Shown here: positions 49,500-59,156 of the stretch, one piece after another
How the letters are laid out: each line of letters opens with the position of its first letter
Numbering within the stretch: the stretch's first letter is position 1
Assembly: GCA_963966185.1 (NCBI GenBank)
Contig: CAWZYM010000033.1
Span: 1-64,000, forward strand
Source: Rhabditoides inermis
Lineage: Eukaryota; Nematoda; Chromadorea; Rhabditida; Rhabditidae
Length of the DNA stretch: 64,000 nucleotides
Direction of reading: 5' to 3'
Notes under the pieces: generated by a model
Told to the model about the DNA's origin: nothing
What the model saw: only the letters and a program-made list of their open reading frames with translations
The model's database searches: none
Program-made: the position numbers and the translations under genes

Positions 49500-50111
49500 A
49501 GAAAGAGGGGAAGAGATAGAGGGAGAGAGTGTTCTTCAGGTGCTTCCGCCGTGGCCCTGGACCAGCTCCAGTTTCCAGTCATGGAGAACGACTACACGGT
49601 GAAACTGTTCTACACCGAGGCACAGACTGGACAACAGGTGGGCGGAGCCACGGGAGGCGGAGCTTACCCTCGTCTCTTCAGTTCATCGCCATGTGCAAGG
49701 AGATTGTTCATGAGGCGACCTACGATCGCCGCCCCGACGGCAGCCTCACGATGCACGTGAACGGCATGCTGGTGAGTGGGCGGAGCCTGGGTGGGCGGAG
49801 TCTAGTGGCGGTGGTTGAGGTGCGACAGTCGTCTTCTGGTGACGTTGTCGTGGACGCTCGTCCCCGCCAGATCAGCTGCTCTCCCGCCAAGTCGACTGTC
49901 CACGTCCGCAGCTCATTCATCGACATGGCTGTTCAGGTAGGGGTGGGGCTTGAGGGGGCGGAGCTGACCTGGTGTGTTGCAGGACGAGGAGAAGGCGTTT
50001 GTGAAGCGCGGCGTGAAGAGGGTGCATGTCTCGCGCTCTGGCATGGTCGTCTCGGATGGCAACTCGATCACTTCGATGGACCACTTTGGACGCATCGTCA
50101 GCTGCACCTAG
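48103..50111 (+). CDS. Unrecognised conserved-looking protein
   Basis: About ten exons join from MSDLARVEMAERVKKVSLDD to SITSMDHFGRIVSCT (TAG at 50109-50111). The N-terminal third is acidic, then Arg/Pro/Ser-rich and probably disordered. The C-terminal two thirds look globular, with beta-rich blocks such as TISIVLHHDVLIEMTVDRSV, VCCNARGTSSSILHPNARIL, MAVFGGQGVLFTMSHLAEAY, MENDYTVKLFYTEAQTGQQ and VSRSGMVVSDGNSITSMDHF. I do not recognise the family. Several introns are short and one (49440-49537) is a GA microsatellite. An upstream 5' exon is likely, because the ATG lies 14 bases after an acceptor (TTGCAG). Confidence 0.6.
49459..49495. repeat. (GA)n microsatellite in an intron
   Basis: Pure GA run filling most of an intron of the 48103-50111 gene. 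Confidence 0.9.
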
Positions 50112-51115
50112 AGATACCACCCACGAAGGGGCCACCCACCAAGGCCTCAGCGCCTAGTCTTTTTTATAGTTAGATGATTGCTTATAGTGTATGATTAGTT
50201 CTCTTCCGGTTTCCTCTATCCCGCGTTGGATCGGCGACCGATCACTGATTTCCCCCATCAATTCGTTTCTTTTTTCTATTCGTTCCTTGTTGTGATGTGT
50301 GTGTGTGCCTTGTATGCCCCCGGTTGTGCAAAGATAAATGTGAAAAGTGTGAAATTTCAAGCGGATTGTTGATCACTCATACGAGAAGAGATAAATAAGT
50401 TCTAGCTGGGGATGATATTACCATGGTCCCACGGCGGATCATTCGCGGAACAGCCACTGAAGAGAAATTTTCACTCCGCTACGCTACGTGAAAACGACCG
50501 TTTTCACTCGCCAGGCACAGGAAAGGGACGATACGGCTTTATTCCGGCGGTTGCATCACATACATGTACAGACACACTACTATCTGTCATCACTGGGGTT
50601 AATGCGTGGGGCAATGGGAGAGAGGCGATGGCGCGAGCTGTTCTCCTGGGCGAGGAAGACGTTGACCCAGCTGCAGAGAGGAGCGGGGAGGGTACAGGGA
50701 GGGGTGAAGACGAAGACGTCGGCTCCACGCGATCCGCGCTGACGTTGAGACTACTCTAAAGACGGAAATAGCTGAAAATGTGGTTAGGTTATGTCTGCCT
50801 ACGAAGGGCAGCTGGTGTGAGGGATGATGTGAAGATCTGCTACGGCGGAGCAATAACTCAACGAATCAAGACAATGGTGTCGTATAGGAGGCTAACCATT
50901 TGGTTTCTAGAAGCTTGAATACACACGTAAACGTATGTTTGTCGTCAGTGTACAGGATATAAACACCGTATAGGATGAGTGGAGAGGATAGGATGAGTGG
51001 AGAGGAGATAGCGAATAGGCGCATAGATATCACCGCCGTCGGGCTGAGGAGAGTTCGCGTCAATTGATCATTTCGTCAGTTGATCACATTTATCTTAATT
51101 TGAAGTGCGTAGTGT
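50112..51115. other. Intergenic stretch without a supported gene
   Basis: About 1 kb between two plus-strand genes. A short near-duplicated GGATGAGTGGAGAGG occurs at about 50967-51000. Open frames here lack splice support and protein-like composition. No RNA gene is recognised. Confidence 0.5.
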
Positions 51116-53598
51116 ATGTTGAGTGTTGTAGCTGTGAAGAGCGAGGAGAGTGAAGAGGAGGATGAAGAGGACGGAGAGGACGAGGACGAGGAGATGGATC
51201 CAGAGATCGTGCGGCTATTGCTGAATGAGGGAGAGGAGGAGTGGCAGGATATGTTGAGGTCTTCCCGCAGTCCCTCTCATACGCCGCGCGTACTTTCGCC
51301 CGCATCTACCCCTGGCACTCCGGAAACAGACAACATGGCACGTGCAATCGATTACAGATGGTTCGGACATAAGGGGCGGGGCTTATGGGGGTGGGGCGGG
51401 GTGGACAACGATATGAACACTTTTTTAGTGTTTGATGGTCTATCCCGTCAGAAATGATGTGTGGCAGATTCCATATGATTCCCCACGCCATCCACCTCGC
51501 CTTCTGATGGAAACCACCGACCCTACCGGCACCAGAGAGAGGAGAGAGAGGAGAGAGAGAGAGGAGAGAGAGGAGAGAGAGGAGAGAGAGGAGAGAAGGT
51601 AGAGAGAGGAGAGAGAGGAGATAGAGGAGAGAGAGGAGAGAGAGAGGAGAGAGAGGAGAGAGAGGAGAGGGTGACAATTCCTTGACTCGAAAATAGTCAA
51701 CACTTGAACTTAGCAGTCTATGTGCACAGGCAAACAGACTCCCGGGGGGCACGACGTGGACGTGAGTGTTGACAATTTCTACTCCCCACCACGGCCCGGA
51801 TAGTTGCACAGCGCGCCTCACAGAGAGAGCGGCTGGCGCGCAGGCTGCCCCGCGAGTGAATGAGCGCGTAGCGATTTCAAGAAAGAAATTATCGCGCCCA
51901 ACCGCTTGCTGGCAAATTCGTAAAGGGGCAGAGCGTCGCGTGTATGCGGCGCGGTCGTGGGCTTGACCGCTCTCGGCTGTGCAACTATCCGGACCGTGCC
52001 CACAAAGCACAACACCAAGATCAACTTCTCCTACTCGTTCGAAGAGCTCGTTTCGTTCTTGGTGGTATGTTATTCACCCCAATTTATGTCTCTACTGGAT
52101 ATTTCAAATTCACGCCCACTTAGGCCACGCCCCTTTGACTTTTCAGATGATCCTGGCTCCGCCCTCCTTGCACATCTTCACCGACCCGGTAACTAAGTAA
52201 GATCTTTCTGTCATTGGAGTCAAATTTGAGACGGGTGAGTGAAGAGAGGGAGAGTGAGAGAGTGAGAGCTGAGAGAGTGAGAGAATGAGAGAAAGAGAGA
52301 GAGAGGGAGAGAGTGAGAGAGGGAGAGAGTGAGTGAGAGAGAGGAGGGGGAGGGAGAAAGAATCATTGCAGTGTGTACTGAGGATGATGTTAGAACATGG
52401 CATAGACAAAGGCGTGTGGAAGGACGAGCTGCCGGGGCTGAAAGAGACGGCTGTGTCGATGAACCGGGAGGAGAAGCTTCTGCTGAACGTCTTCGCCAAG
52501 TACTCCAAGTACAGGAACGGTCGGTCAGCACTTCACGACGGAGCATGTTGTGACTGGTGTGCCTTCACCTTGAAGAAGGGAGACAAGGCACGCTTCGTCA
52601 AATGCTGCATGGAGGGGTGAGTTTCTCCAAGTGGGCGGGGCTTTGGGGGCGGTTCTTGACATGTATTTTGTCGTTTCAGGTGCGAGCGGTGGGGGCACGT
52701 TCACTGCCACGGATTCTTGGAGGATGACGACCTCAACGACGTCGAGTTCTACTGCTGGATGCACGATGCCGAGCACGAGGCCAAGTTCCACGCGAGGATG
52801 GAGGACAGCCAGCGACGTTTTCTCGAGAGACGCGCTGTGCTGGAGCACATGGACTCGATCCGCGACCACCCGAAGATCAAGCAGTTCAACAGGATCTGCG
52901 ACAAGTACCACGTTCGTGTCCGGCAGTATCATGGAGGTGAATTTATGATGACGTCATTGAGGGGGCAGGATATAAAGGGCGGGACATGCACATGGAAAGT
53001 AGACTAAATGATACAGAAAGGGTGAATAAAAAATCCTTATTGTTCACGGAGAAACAAAAAGGACACAAATAGCTTCCAAATTGGTCAAAAATGGGCGGGG
53101 CTAAAAGGGGCGGAGCGATTATGATTACCGTAGTCGTTCAGGTACCATGACTGGAAACGACGTGCACTGGTTCCTCTCGAACTCAACGGAGATCCTGTCC
53201 GTCGAGTGAAGCAGTACAAGGAGTACCTCACCCCGCTCACCGTTCTCTTCAAGGCGTCCAAGGCTCGCTTCATGAACGACGACCAGATCACTGTGATCGA
53301 GGCGACGCTGAGGAAGGTGATCGCGAAGGCGATCCAGGAGGAGTTCGTTCCACTCAGGTATACCCCTAAGGTTCACCATCTCCTCTACCATCTCGCCCCC
53401 TTCCTCCGAGAGCACGGGTCACTTGGCCTGGTGTGCGAGCAGGGTGTCGAGCACTATCACAAGGTGCACGACAATACCCTGGTCGGCACCTTCGGCAACT
53501 ATGGTAAGACGGTGCGCGCTCAGAAGGCGACGTTCATTCACGTTGCCAACTGCAACGTGCACCGTCTCAACCCCAAGTTCCGTGCACTCTGGAAGTGA
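51116..53598 (+). CDS. PHD-finger protein with a transposase-like C-terminal region
   Basis: The gene starts with a very acidic region (MLSVVAVKSEESEEEDEEDG, then DEDEEMDPEIVRLLLNEG). Exon pieces follow at about 51440-51530 (VWQIPYDSPRHPPRLLMETT) and 52000-52064 (NTKINFSYSFEELVSFLV). A zinc-finger exon pair (52373-52935) reads CCDWCAFTLKKGDKARFVKC, CMEGCERWGHVHCHGFLEDD and VEFYCWMHD, with the CxxC...CC...C...HxxC...C spacing of a PHD finger. The last exon (53142-53598) includes YTPKVHHLLYHLAPFLREHG and LGLVCEQGVEHYHKVHDN. From memory, that KxHxLxxH...GLxxEQxxExxH pattern resembles the distal part of DDE-type transposase-like proteins in invertebrates; this is unverified. A MITE and a GA repeat sit between exons. 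Confidence 0.55.
51534..51669. repeat. GAGAGGA repeat in an intron of the PHD gene
   Basis: Imperfect AGAGAGG/AGGAGAG units over about 135 bp follow a likely exon end. Confidence 0.85.
51790..51998. mobile_element. MITE with TIR CACGGCCCGGATAGTTGCAC, copy 1 (209 bp)
   Basis: Inverted ends of about 20 bp (one mismatch) bound a 209-bp G/C-rich non-coding body. The flanks are CCCAC on both sides, compatible with a 5-bp target duplication. The relative at 58160-58376 shares the ends and most of the body. It lies between exons of the PHD gene, with the next exon starting close to its right end. Confidence 0.8.
52240..52345. repeat. GAGAGTGA-type repeat in an intron of the PHD gene
   Basis: Purine-rich GAGA/GTGAGAGA run between the short 52145-52200 exon and the PHD exon. 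Confidence 0.85.
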
Positions 53599-53743
53599 TC
53601 ACTTGTCTGTCTTCCCCATCCCCTGTGTCCAGTTTTCTGTTGTGTTCTGTGAATGGTTTTGTTCTTTATATCTGTTTTGTTGAGTGGGTAACACCCAATA
53701 TGTACTTCTGGTTGTTAATAGATTCTTGTTATTTATTGATTGT

Positions 53744-54345
53744 TTATCGATCGTTATCTTGTTTTTTGTAAGCAATGTTGTCCTGGTTCACGTACAGGTC
53801 TTCAGACTTGGCGTACTCCTTCAAAGTGTGTCCGTTCACCTCCTTGCCATCCGCCTGGATGAGGGAGCTAAGCTGCACGTACTTCAGATGGAAGAGACGA
53901 GAGTTCACCTCCAACGACGTTCCCGTTGTCGCCGGGGTGATCTATAACTTGTTACAATTATTATCATACTATCCACTTTCCTTACAGTCATGTCATCTCC
54001 CTCGTGGTTGCCGTTGTAGTTCTTCAAGTTTTCCACCGCGTCGCCCTTCTTGTCCGTGAGCTTCACGTAGTCTACTCTGTCTCTTTTTCCATACTTACCC
54101 TCAAGTTGCGCAGTCGGCAACATGCGGATGTTGAGAACGTTCGAGTACAAGAACTCAGAGACGTTCTTGAAGTCCCTGTGGCAGGTCTTCATCGCCGCCA
54201 TCACGTCCTGCACCGTCGACTTATCACTCAAGTCGTTGACGAGCTTGGTATTACGGCCGGTCTTCTTCTCCTTTTTCTGCTTCTTCATCTGGACGTTGCT
54301 GTTGGGCCCAGTACTCGGACGTTTAGACTGATTAGGAGGCGCCAT
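53744..54345 (-). CDS. Small basic protein, unknown function
   Basis: Two exons: 54345 to about 53999, then about 53954 to the TAA at 53744-53746, separated by a ~45-bp intron. The start is MAPPNQSKRPSTGPNSNVQ. A lysine-rich cluster (KKQKKEKKTGR) near residue 27 could be a nuclear signal. The rest (KSTVQDVMAAMKTCHRDFKN, KYGKRDRVDYVKLTDKKG, EVNSRLFHLKYVQLSSLIQA) looks folded but is not recognised. It converges on the PHD gene with about 145 bases between stops. The two might be a pair from one DNA transposon, which is speculation. Confidence 0.6.
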
Positions 54346-54552
54346 AATACAGATACTTGTCGTTTCGAAATTATCAGCTTTTCGTCTCGCCTCAGTTTTA
54401 TACTCTGTTTTCCCGCGCAATTTCGCAATCCTCTCTATCGATCATTACCTCTTTCTGCAATTTTTTGTTTGTTTGTTTTCTTCCCATTTTCTCATACATC
54501 TCTATGTTTCAGGTCTTTCCTATTACATGTAATTTTACAGTCTCGCTTTTAT

Positions 54553-54700
54553 GTTCACCACTGCGGTCCTGCACTGATGATGCCTCAGCAGGCAGTAGAC
54601 CCCCCGCAGTGGTCGTTATCAGATAGTACTTTTAGTAGTCAACTAGTCTTTAAGTAATTCTACTTGTAAGCCTGTCTGCAGGTTAAAGGGTCGAAACAGG
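54553..54700 (+). other. Hammerhead-core-like structured motif, copy 1
   Basis: CTGATGA (54574-54580) sits in the loop of a 10-bp hairpin (ACCACTGCGG / CCGCAGTGGT), and GAAAC (54693-54697) follows downstream of a second short hairpin. The same arrangement occurs at 61348-61430 in the PLE. Stem order does not fit a standard hammerhead. It probably marks the 3' remnant of a retroelement. Confidence 0.35.
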
Positions 54701-54730
54701 ATTCCTTCATGTGTCTAGCTATTATGTTCT

Positions 54731-57080
54731 ACTATGGTATTCGATTTTCGAACAGGAGATTACGGTGCCATGAATCAAGATTTAGCACTAGTTGATTGGT
54801 CTACCGAATTCTCCATGTTGACGAACATAAATGACAAATACCAACGCTTCTGTGATATCATAAAAGATGCAATGCGATACCGTATTCCTACAGTTACAGT
54901 GCTACAAGATCACTCTCCAAAGTTTCCAAAATGGCTGTCAAAGCTGAAAAATAGAGTGAGAAGGTTACACGCGCAGCAGAAATCTTCCGGTACCACGCAG
55001 GATATAGAGAACTATAAACGTCTCCTCAAAGAGTATCGCATAGTTGTGAAAGAATGCGTACGTGAGAGAGAAGAGTTTATTCTCAAGAGTTCCTCTCCTG
55101 CGAGATACTGGCAATATATCAAATCTAAATTAACACCGGTAGACCCCAGATCTAATAGATAGTACGGGCAGTGTAGTATCGGGAGATTCAGAGAGAGCAA
55201 CTCTATTCAATGAGTTCTTCTCATCTGTATTTTCGCGTGATAATAACAAACCATTCCATCTACCTGACTATCCTGGAGCCCAGTCTATCTCTGAGGTCGA
55301 CTTCAGCCCACATTGTGTGTATGAATATTTGAAAAGGACTAAACGAAAAATATCACAAGGCCCGGACGAAATTCCATCAATAGTACTGCAATCGTTGGCA
55401 ACTGTTATTGCACACCCTCTCTCATTGATATTCTCGGATTGTTTTCATAATGGTGTTATACCTGAAATATGGAGAAAGGGAATCGTAGTGCCGGTATTTA
55501 AAAGTGGTGATAAAAGCAAATGTACCAACTATAGACCTATAACTCTTACATGTTGTGTTAGTAGAGTGTTCGAAAGAATGCTTTGCTATAACATACGTGC
55601 ACATCTCTGGAAATATGGAATAGTCAATAAACAACAACATGGGTTTCTTGACGGAAGAGGTACGACTAGTCAAATGGTTGATTATGTTGGATATTTAGTT
55701 TCTCATCTGTCAAAAAAAGTAGCAGTTGATTCGATTTATCTCGATATCAAGAAAGCCTTTGATTCAGTAGTACATAGGCGTTTAATGGAAGTTTGTAGAT
55801 CTTATAAGATAGATGGCAAAACACTGTACTGGTTGCAACTATTTCTCTCGGGAAGAACTCAGTCGGTTAGAGTGGGTACATGCCTATCTGACTGGATTCC
55901 CGTATTGAGTGGTGTTCCCCAAGGAAGTGTCGTAGGACCATTACTTTTCATGATTTACATTAATGGAATCGGCTCTGTTATAAAGCACTGCTCGTACTAT
56001 CTCTATGCAGATGACATGAAGTTGTCTATTCCTCAAAACATAATAAACTTCCACGATCTACTTGAATCTGATTTGCTTAGTGTATTCCATTGGCTTGACG
56101 AGCGGCAACTGTCATTGTCGACTGCTAAGTGCAATGTGATACACTTTGGCAAAGGTGCAATAAAATCTATCTATAAATGCGATGGTCATACTATACTTTG
56201 TGTCGAATCGATTAAAGATCTTGGTATTACACTCACACAAGACCTTAATCCTGGCGAGCATATAAAACGAACAATACAGAAAGCATCGTCTAGAATTGGT
56301 GTTTTAAGAATGGCTTTCTACCACAACGAGTCTCTGTTTATGAATTTTTACAAGTATGAGGTTCGTCCTGTTCTCGAATACGGTAGTGAGGTTCTCTTAG
56401 CCCTCAATGTCACCCAGAGTAATAAACTTGAAGCGGTGCAAAGATCGTTCACGAAACTACTTGCTCCTAAACTATCATATGCGGAACGGCTACATAAGTT
56501 TTCCCTTGAGACACTGTGGACTCGTAGAGTGTTGTCAGATTTGAGAATTGTCCACAGCTTTATTTATGGTCATATAAAAGCAGAAAATCCATTTCTTCTG
56601 GTTTTGCCGAATGCTAGATCTGCTTCGCTGCGTTCAAATGGTTTAAAAATCACATGTGCGTCACGAACCACCCTTGGTCAGAGTTTCATTACATATCGAG
56701 TTACAAAATACTGGAACAACCTTGATTCTTCCACAGTATGCCAATTCAAAAAGATTGACTTCAGAAACGAACTTATGTCATTTTTCACACACAACCGCTC
56801 ACGTTTCACTGTAGATGACCCCACTCGTATGTAATTTTATTGCTCTCTGGCGACGAAGTGTCCTGACGTAGTTGGCTTTTTCTCTCTACTAACTTCAGAA
56901 GTTCTTGCATTCGTTTCTAAGATTGACAGACCTTTTCTATACACGTTTTGGGTGTCAAAAGGTTCTGTCGCAGTCATCGCTCTGCCAAACCACCCTTTGT
57001 TCTTAACCGGTACTAGGATGTTTGTGCTGTTTGATGATTGATAACATATGGATAAACTATTATTATTATTATCTGTTCTC
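54731..57080 (+). mobile_element. Degenerate CR1/Jockey-like non-LTR retrotransposon
   Basis: An upstream linker frame (54734-55162) and a reverse transcriptase frame (55317-56834) belong to one ORF2 broken around 55150-55310. The element ends in an (ATT)n tail at about 57057-57075, typical of CR1-like 3' ends. The endonuclease is missing, so the copy is 5'-truncated. It is a different lineage from the copies at 1317-4660. Confidence 0.8.
54734..56834 (+). pseudogene. Broken ORF2: linker and reverse transcriptase
   Basis: The first frame gives the pre-RT linker (VFDFRTGDYGAMNQDLALVD, then FILKSSSPARYWQYIKSKL) and runs to a stop at 55162. The second has YRPITLTCCVSRVFERML, VDSIYLDIKKAFDSVVHRRL (motif A), GVPQGSVVGPLLFMIYINGI (motif B), and YADDMKLSIPQN with both catalytic aspartates, then the thumb and C-terminal part. 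A frameshift or small deletion separates the two. Confidence 0.85.
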
Positions 57081-57149
57081 CTATCTACTTTAAAAAAAAA
57101 CCCTCATTGTTGTTTGTTGACCAGTGACGTCATCTAGATAGAAGAAACT

Positions 57150-57800
57150 TTGAGATTGAGAGTTGCTATGATGAAGGTGGACTGCTTGGGTCTATACAAG
57201 TCCACTTGCAAGGTTACAGGTCAATCCGATCACTTTTATTGAAAATACAGTGTCCTCTCCAGTCACAGTGCAGGTCGAGTCGAATAGGCTCCAGACTCGC
57301 TGTAGCTCCTTTTGCACCGATGAAGGGATCGACTTGAAATTTGGATATGTCATGACCAGGGACTTCTACAAACTTTATATGAGTCCCGATTTTGAGATTT
57401 CGCTCCAGAAGGACCACCACATGACGTGGCGTCGAGCGCTCTCAGACACCACAAATCGTGACGTCATCTATATGAAAGTAGAGATTGAGAGTTGCTATGA
57501 TGAAGGTAGACTGCTTGGGTCTATACAAGTCCACTTGCAAGGTTACAGGTCAATCCGATCACTTTTATTGAAAATGCAGTATCCTCTCCAGTCACAGTGC
57601 AGGTCGAGTCGGGAAGGCTCCAGATTCGCTGTAGCTCCTTTTGCACCGATCAAGGAATCGACTTGAAATTTGGATATGTCATGGCCAGGGACTCCTACAA
57701 ACTTTATTTGAGTCCCGATTTTGAGATTTCGCTCCAGAAGGACCACCAGATGACGTCGAGTGCGGCGATTCGAGACACTCGTAGGCGTGCCTACGAATAA
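57150..57800 (+). repeat. Direct tandem duplication, period about 329 bp
   Basis: The block starting GAGATTGAGAGTTGCTATGA (about 57151) is repeated from about 57480 with a few per cent divergence, including CAGTCACAGTGCAGGTCGAG and CTCCAGAAGGACCACCA landmarks. No splice signals or protein family support coding, although frames of 66-138 residues exist in both copies. Confidence 0.85.
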
Positions 57801-58159
57801 ATTTCAGAGGAGATTCTTTGTAGGAACATTCAATGTATGTATATATGTCCCTAACTCGATTTTTGTTGAAATCAGACCATTCTGAGTCATATTTCCAGAT
57901 TGTTTCAGGTGAGTCGTGAGTCTCTCTCTCTGCCAGCCAGGGTGCGGATCGCTGCCCTCTGCGCGTATCGCTGCCTTCTGCCCGCGAGTCTGGTTTCTCT
58001 GCACTCTAACTGGCCGCGACGGAAGTCGGCAGTCTCGCTGCGTTTTCGCTCCGTGTGTTGTTATTGTTGTTGTTTGTTATATCTGTTGATTTACTTAGAA
58101 CAAATGCTGATAGTTTCTGTGAAACTATCAGTACATTAACATTAATACATGATACATTG

Positions 58160-58376
58160 CACGGCCTCGATAGTTGCACAGCGCGCCCCACAGAGAGAGA
58201 GAGCGGCGCGCGCACAGGCAGGCCGCTTTGCGAGTGAATGGGCGCATGGCGATTTCAGTGAAGAAATTATCGCGCTCTAGCGCTTGCTGGTAATTCGCAG
58301 TGGAGCTGGCGCGTCGCGTGCTTGCGGAGCGGTCAGTGAGAGCGCCACTGTCCACTGTGCAACTATCCGGGCCGTG
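58160..58376. mobile_element. MITE with TIR CACGGCC...GATAGTTGCAC, copy 2 (217 bp)
   Basis: Same inverted ends and body as 51790-51998, including a shared GAAATTATCGCGC core. The flanks are ATTG on both sides, a possible 4-bp duplication. Confidence 0.8.
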
Positions 58377-58595
58377 ATTGATACATTGATACATTAACAT
58401 TTATGTATAATTGCTAACGCGGGGCGGACACTTACCCCCCAGCCCCGATCTCTACCGTTTTGGTACCGAAGGTGGGCATCGGAATTCCAAACAGAACTGC
58501 GTCGGCCAAAATTGCCTACGGGCATTCTCTGGCCGGAAATCCGGCTTTGAAATTTCGCGTTTCGCGTAACCTCTTCTTACGACCAATGAACCACA

Positions 58596-58663
58596 GCCAG
58601 CGTGGCCGAATGGCTAGCGAGCTTGTCTAGTAAACTGGTGGCGCGGGTTCGATTCCCGCTGCA
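58596..58663 (+). repeat. tRNA-like module, left arm of family B
   Basis: GCCAGCGTGGCCGAATGGCT (box A-like), anticodon-type loop CTAGTAA (AGU, threonine-type) and GCGGGTTCGATTCCCGC (perfect T-arm/box B) occur in order. The anticodon stem has one mismatch and the acceptor stem does not close, so it is a derived sequence. Confidence 0.65.
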
Positions 58664-58910
58664 TTTTTTTGGCCTTTATTTGATGGTTCTCGAAGGTGAG
58701 AATGTTTCACAGAAATGTGCCAGCTATCGCGATAATAGATTGATTTTTGTGATTAGTATTGATATCGATAGATATCAATTTCAAAAATCGACATAAGTCA
58801 ACTCGATACTGTCTCTTCATGTTCCAGACCACAGAAATCAAAAAAAAAGTTGTTGTTCAACAGTGATTTTATCATACCCACTTGTAAAAAAACATGTGCG
58901 GCGATTAAAA

Positions 58911-58979
58911 AACAGCGGAAATCGAACCCGCGCCACCAGTTTACTAGACAAGCTCGCTAGCCATTCGGCCACGCTGGCT
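58911..58979 (-). repeat. tRNA-like module, right arm of family B
   Basis: Inverted counterpart of 58596-58663, differing at a few bases of the T-arm (GGGTTCGATTTCC) and near the acceptor end. Confidence 0.65.
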
Positions 58980-59156
58980 GTGGTGAATTGGTCGTAAGAA
59001 GAGGTTACGCGAAACGCGAAATTTCAAAGCCGGATTTCCGGCCGGAGAATGCCCGTAGGCAATTTTGGCCGACGCAGTTCTGTTTGGAATTCCGATGCCC
59101 ACCTTCGGTACCAAAACGGTAGAGATCGGGGCTGGGGGGTAAGTGTCCGCCCCGCG

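Larger units (their letters stand above)
58418..59156. mobile_element. Palindromic tRNA-like foldback element, family B (739 bp), inserted in the PLE
   Basis: The ends CGCGGGGCGGACACTTACCC are inverted, and the arms (about 245 bp each) match almost perfectly around a 245-bp centre. TAA flanks it on both sides (58415-58417 and 59157-59159). Removing the element and one TAA restores TATAATTGCTAAGTCACTAG, which is exactly the sequence found intact in the second PLE copy at about 63170-63190. tRNA-like modules lie at 58596-58663 (+) and 58911-58979 (-). Confidence 0.9.

Noticed and set aside
58596..58663. Functional tRNA-Thr gene
   Set aside because: The acceptor stem does not close, the anticodon stem has a mismatch, and the sequence is part of a repeated inverted arm.
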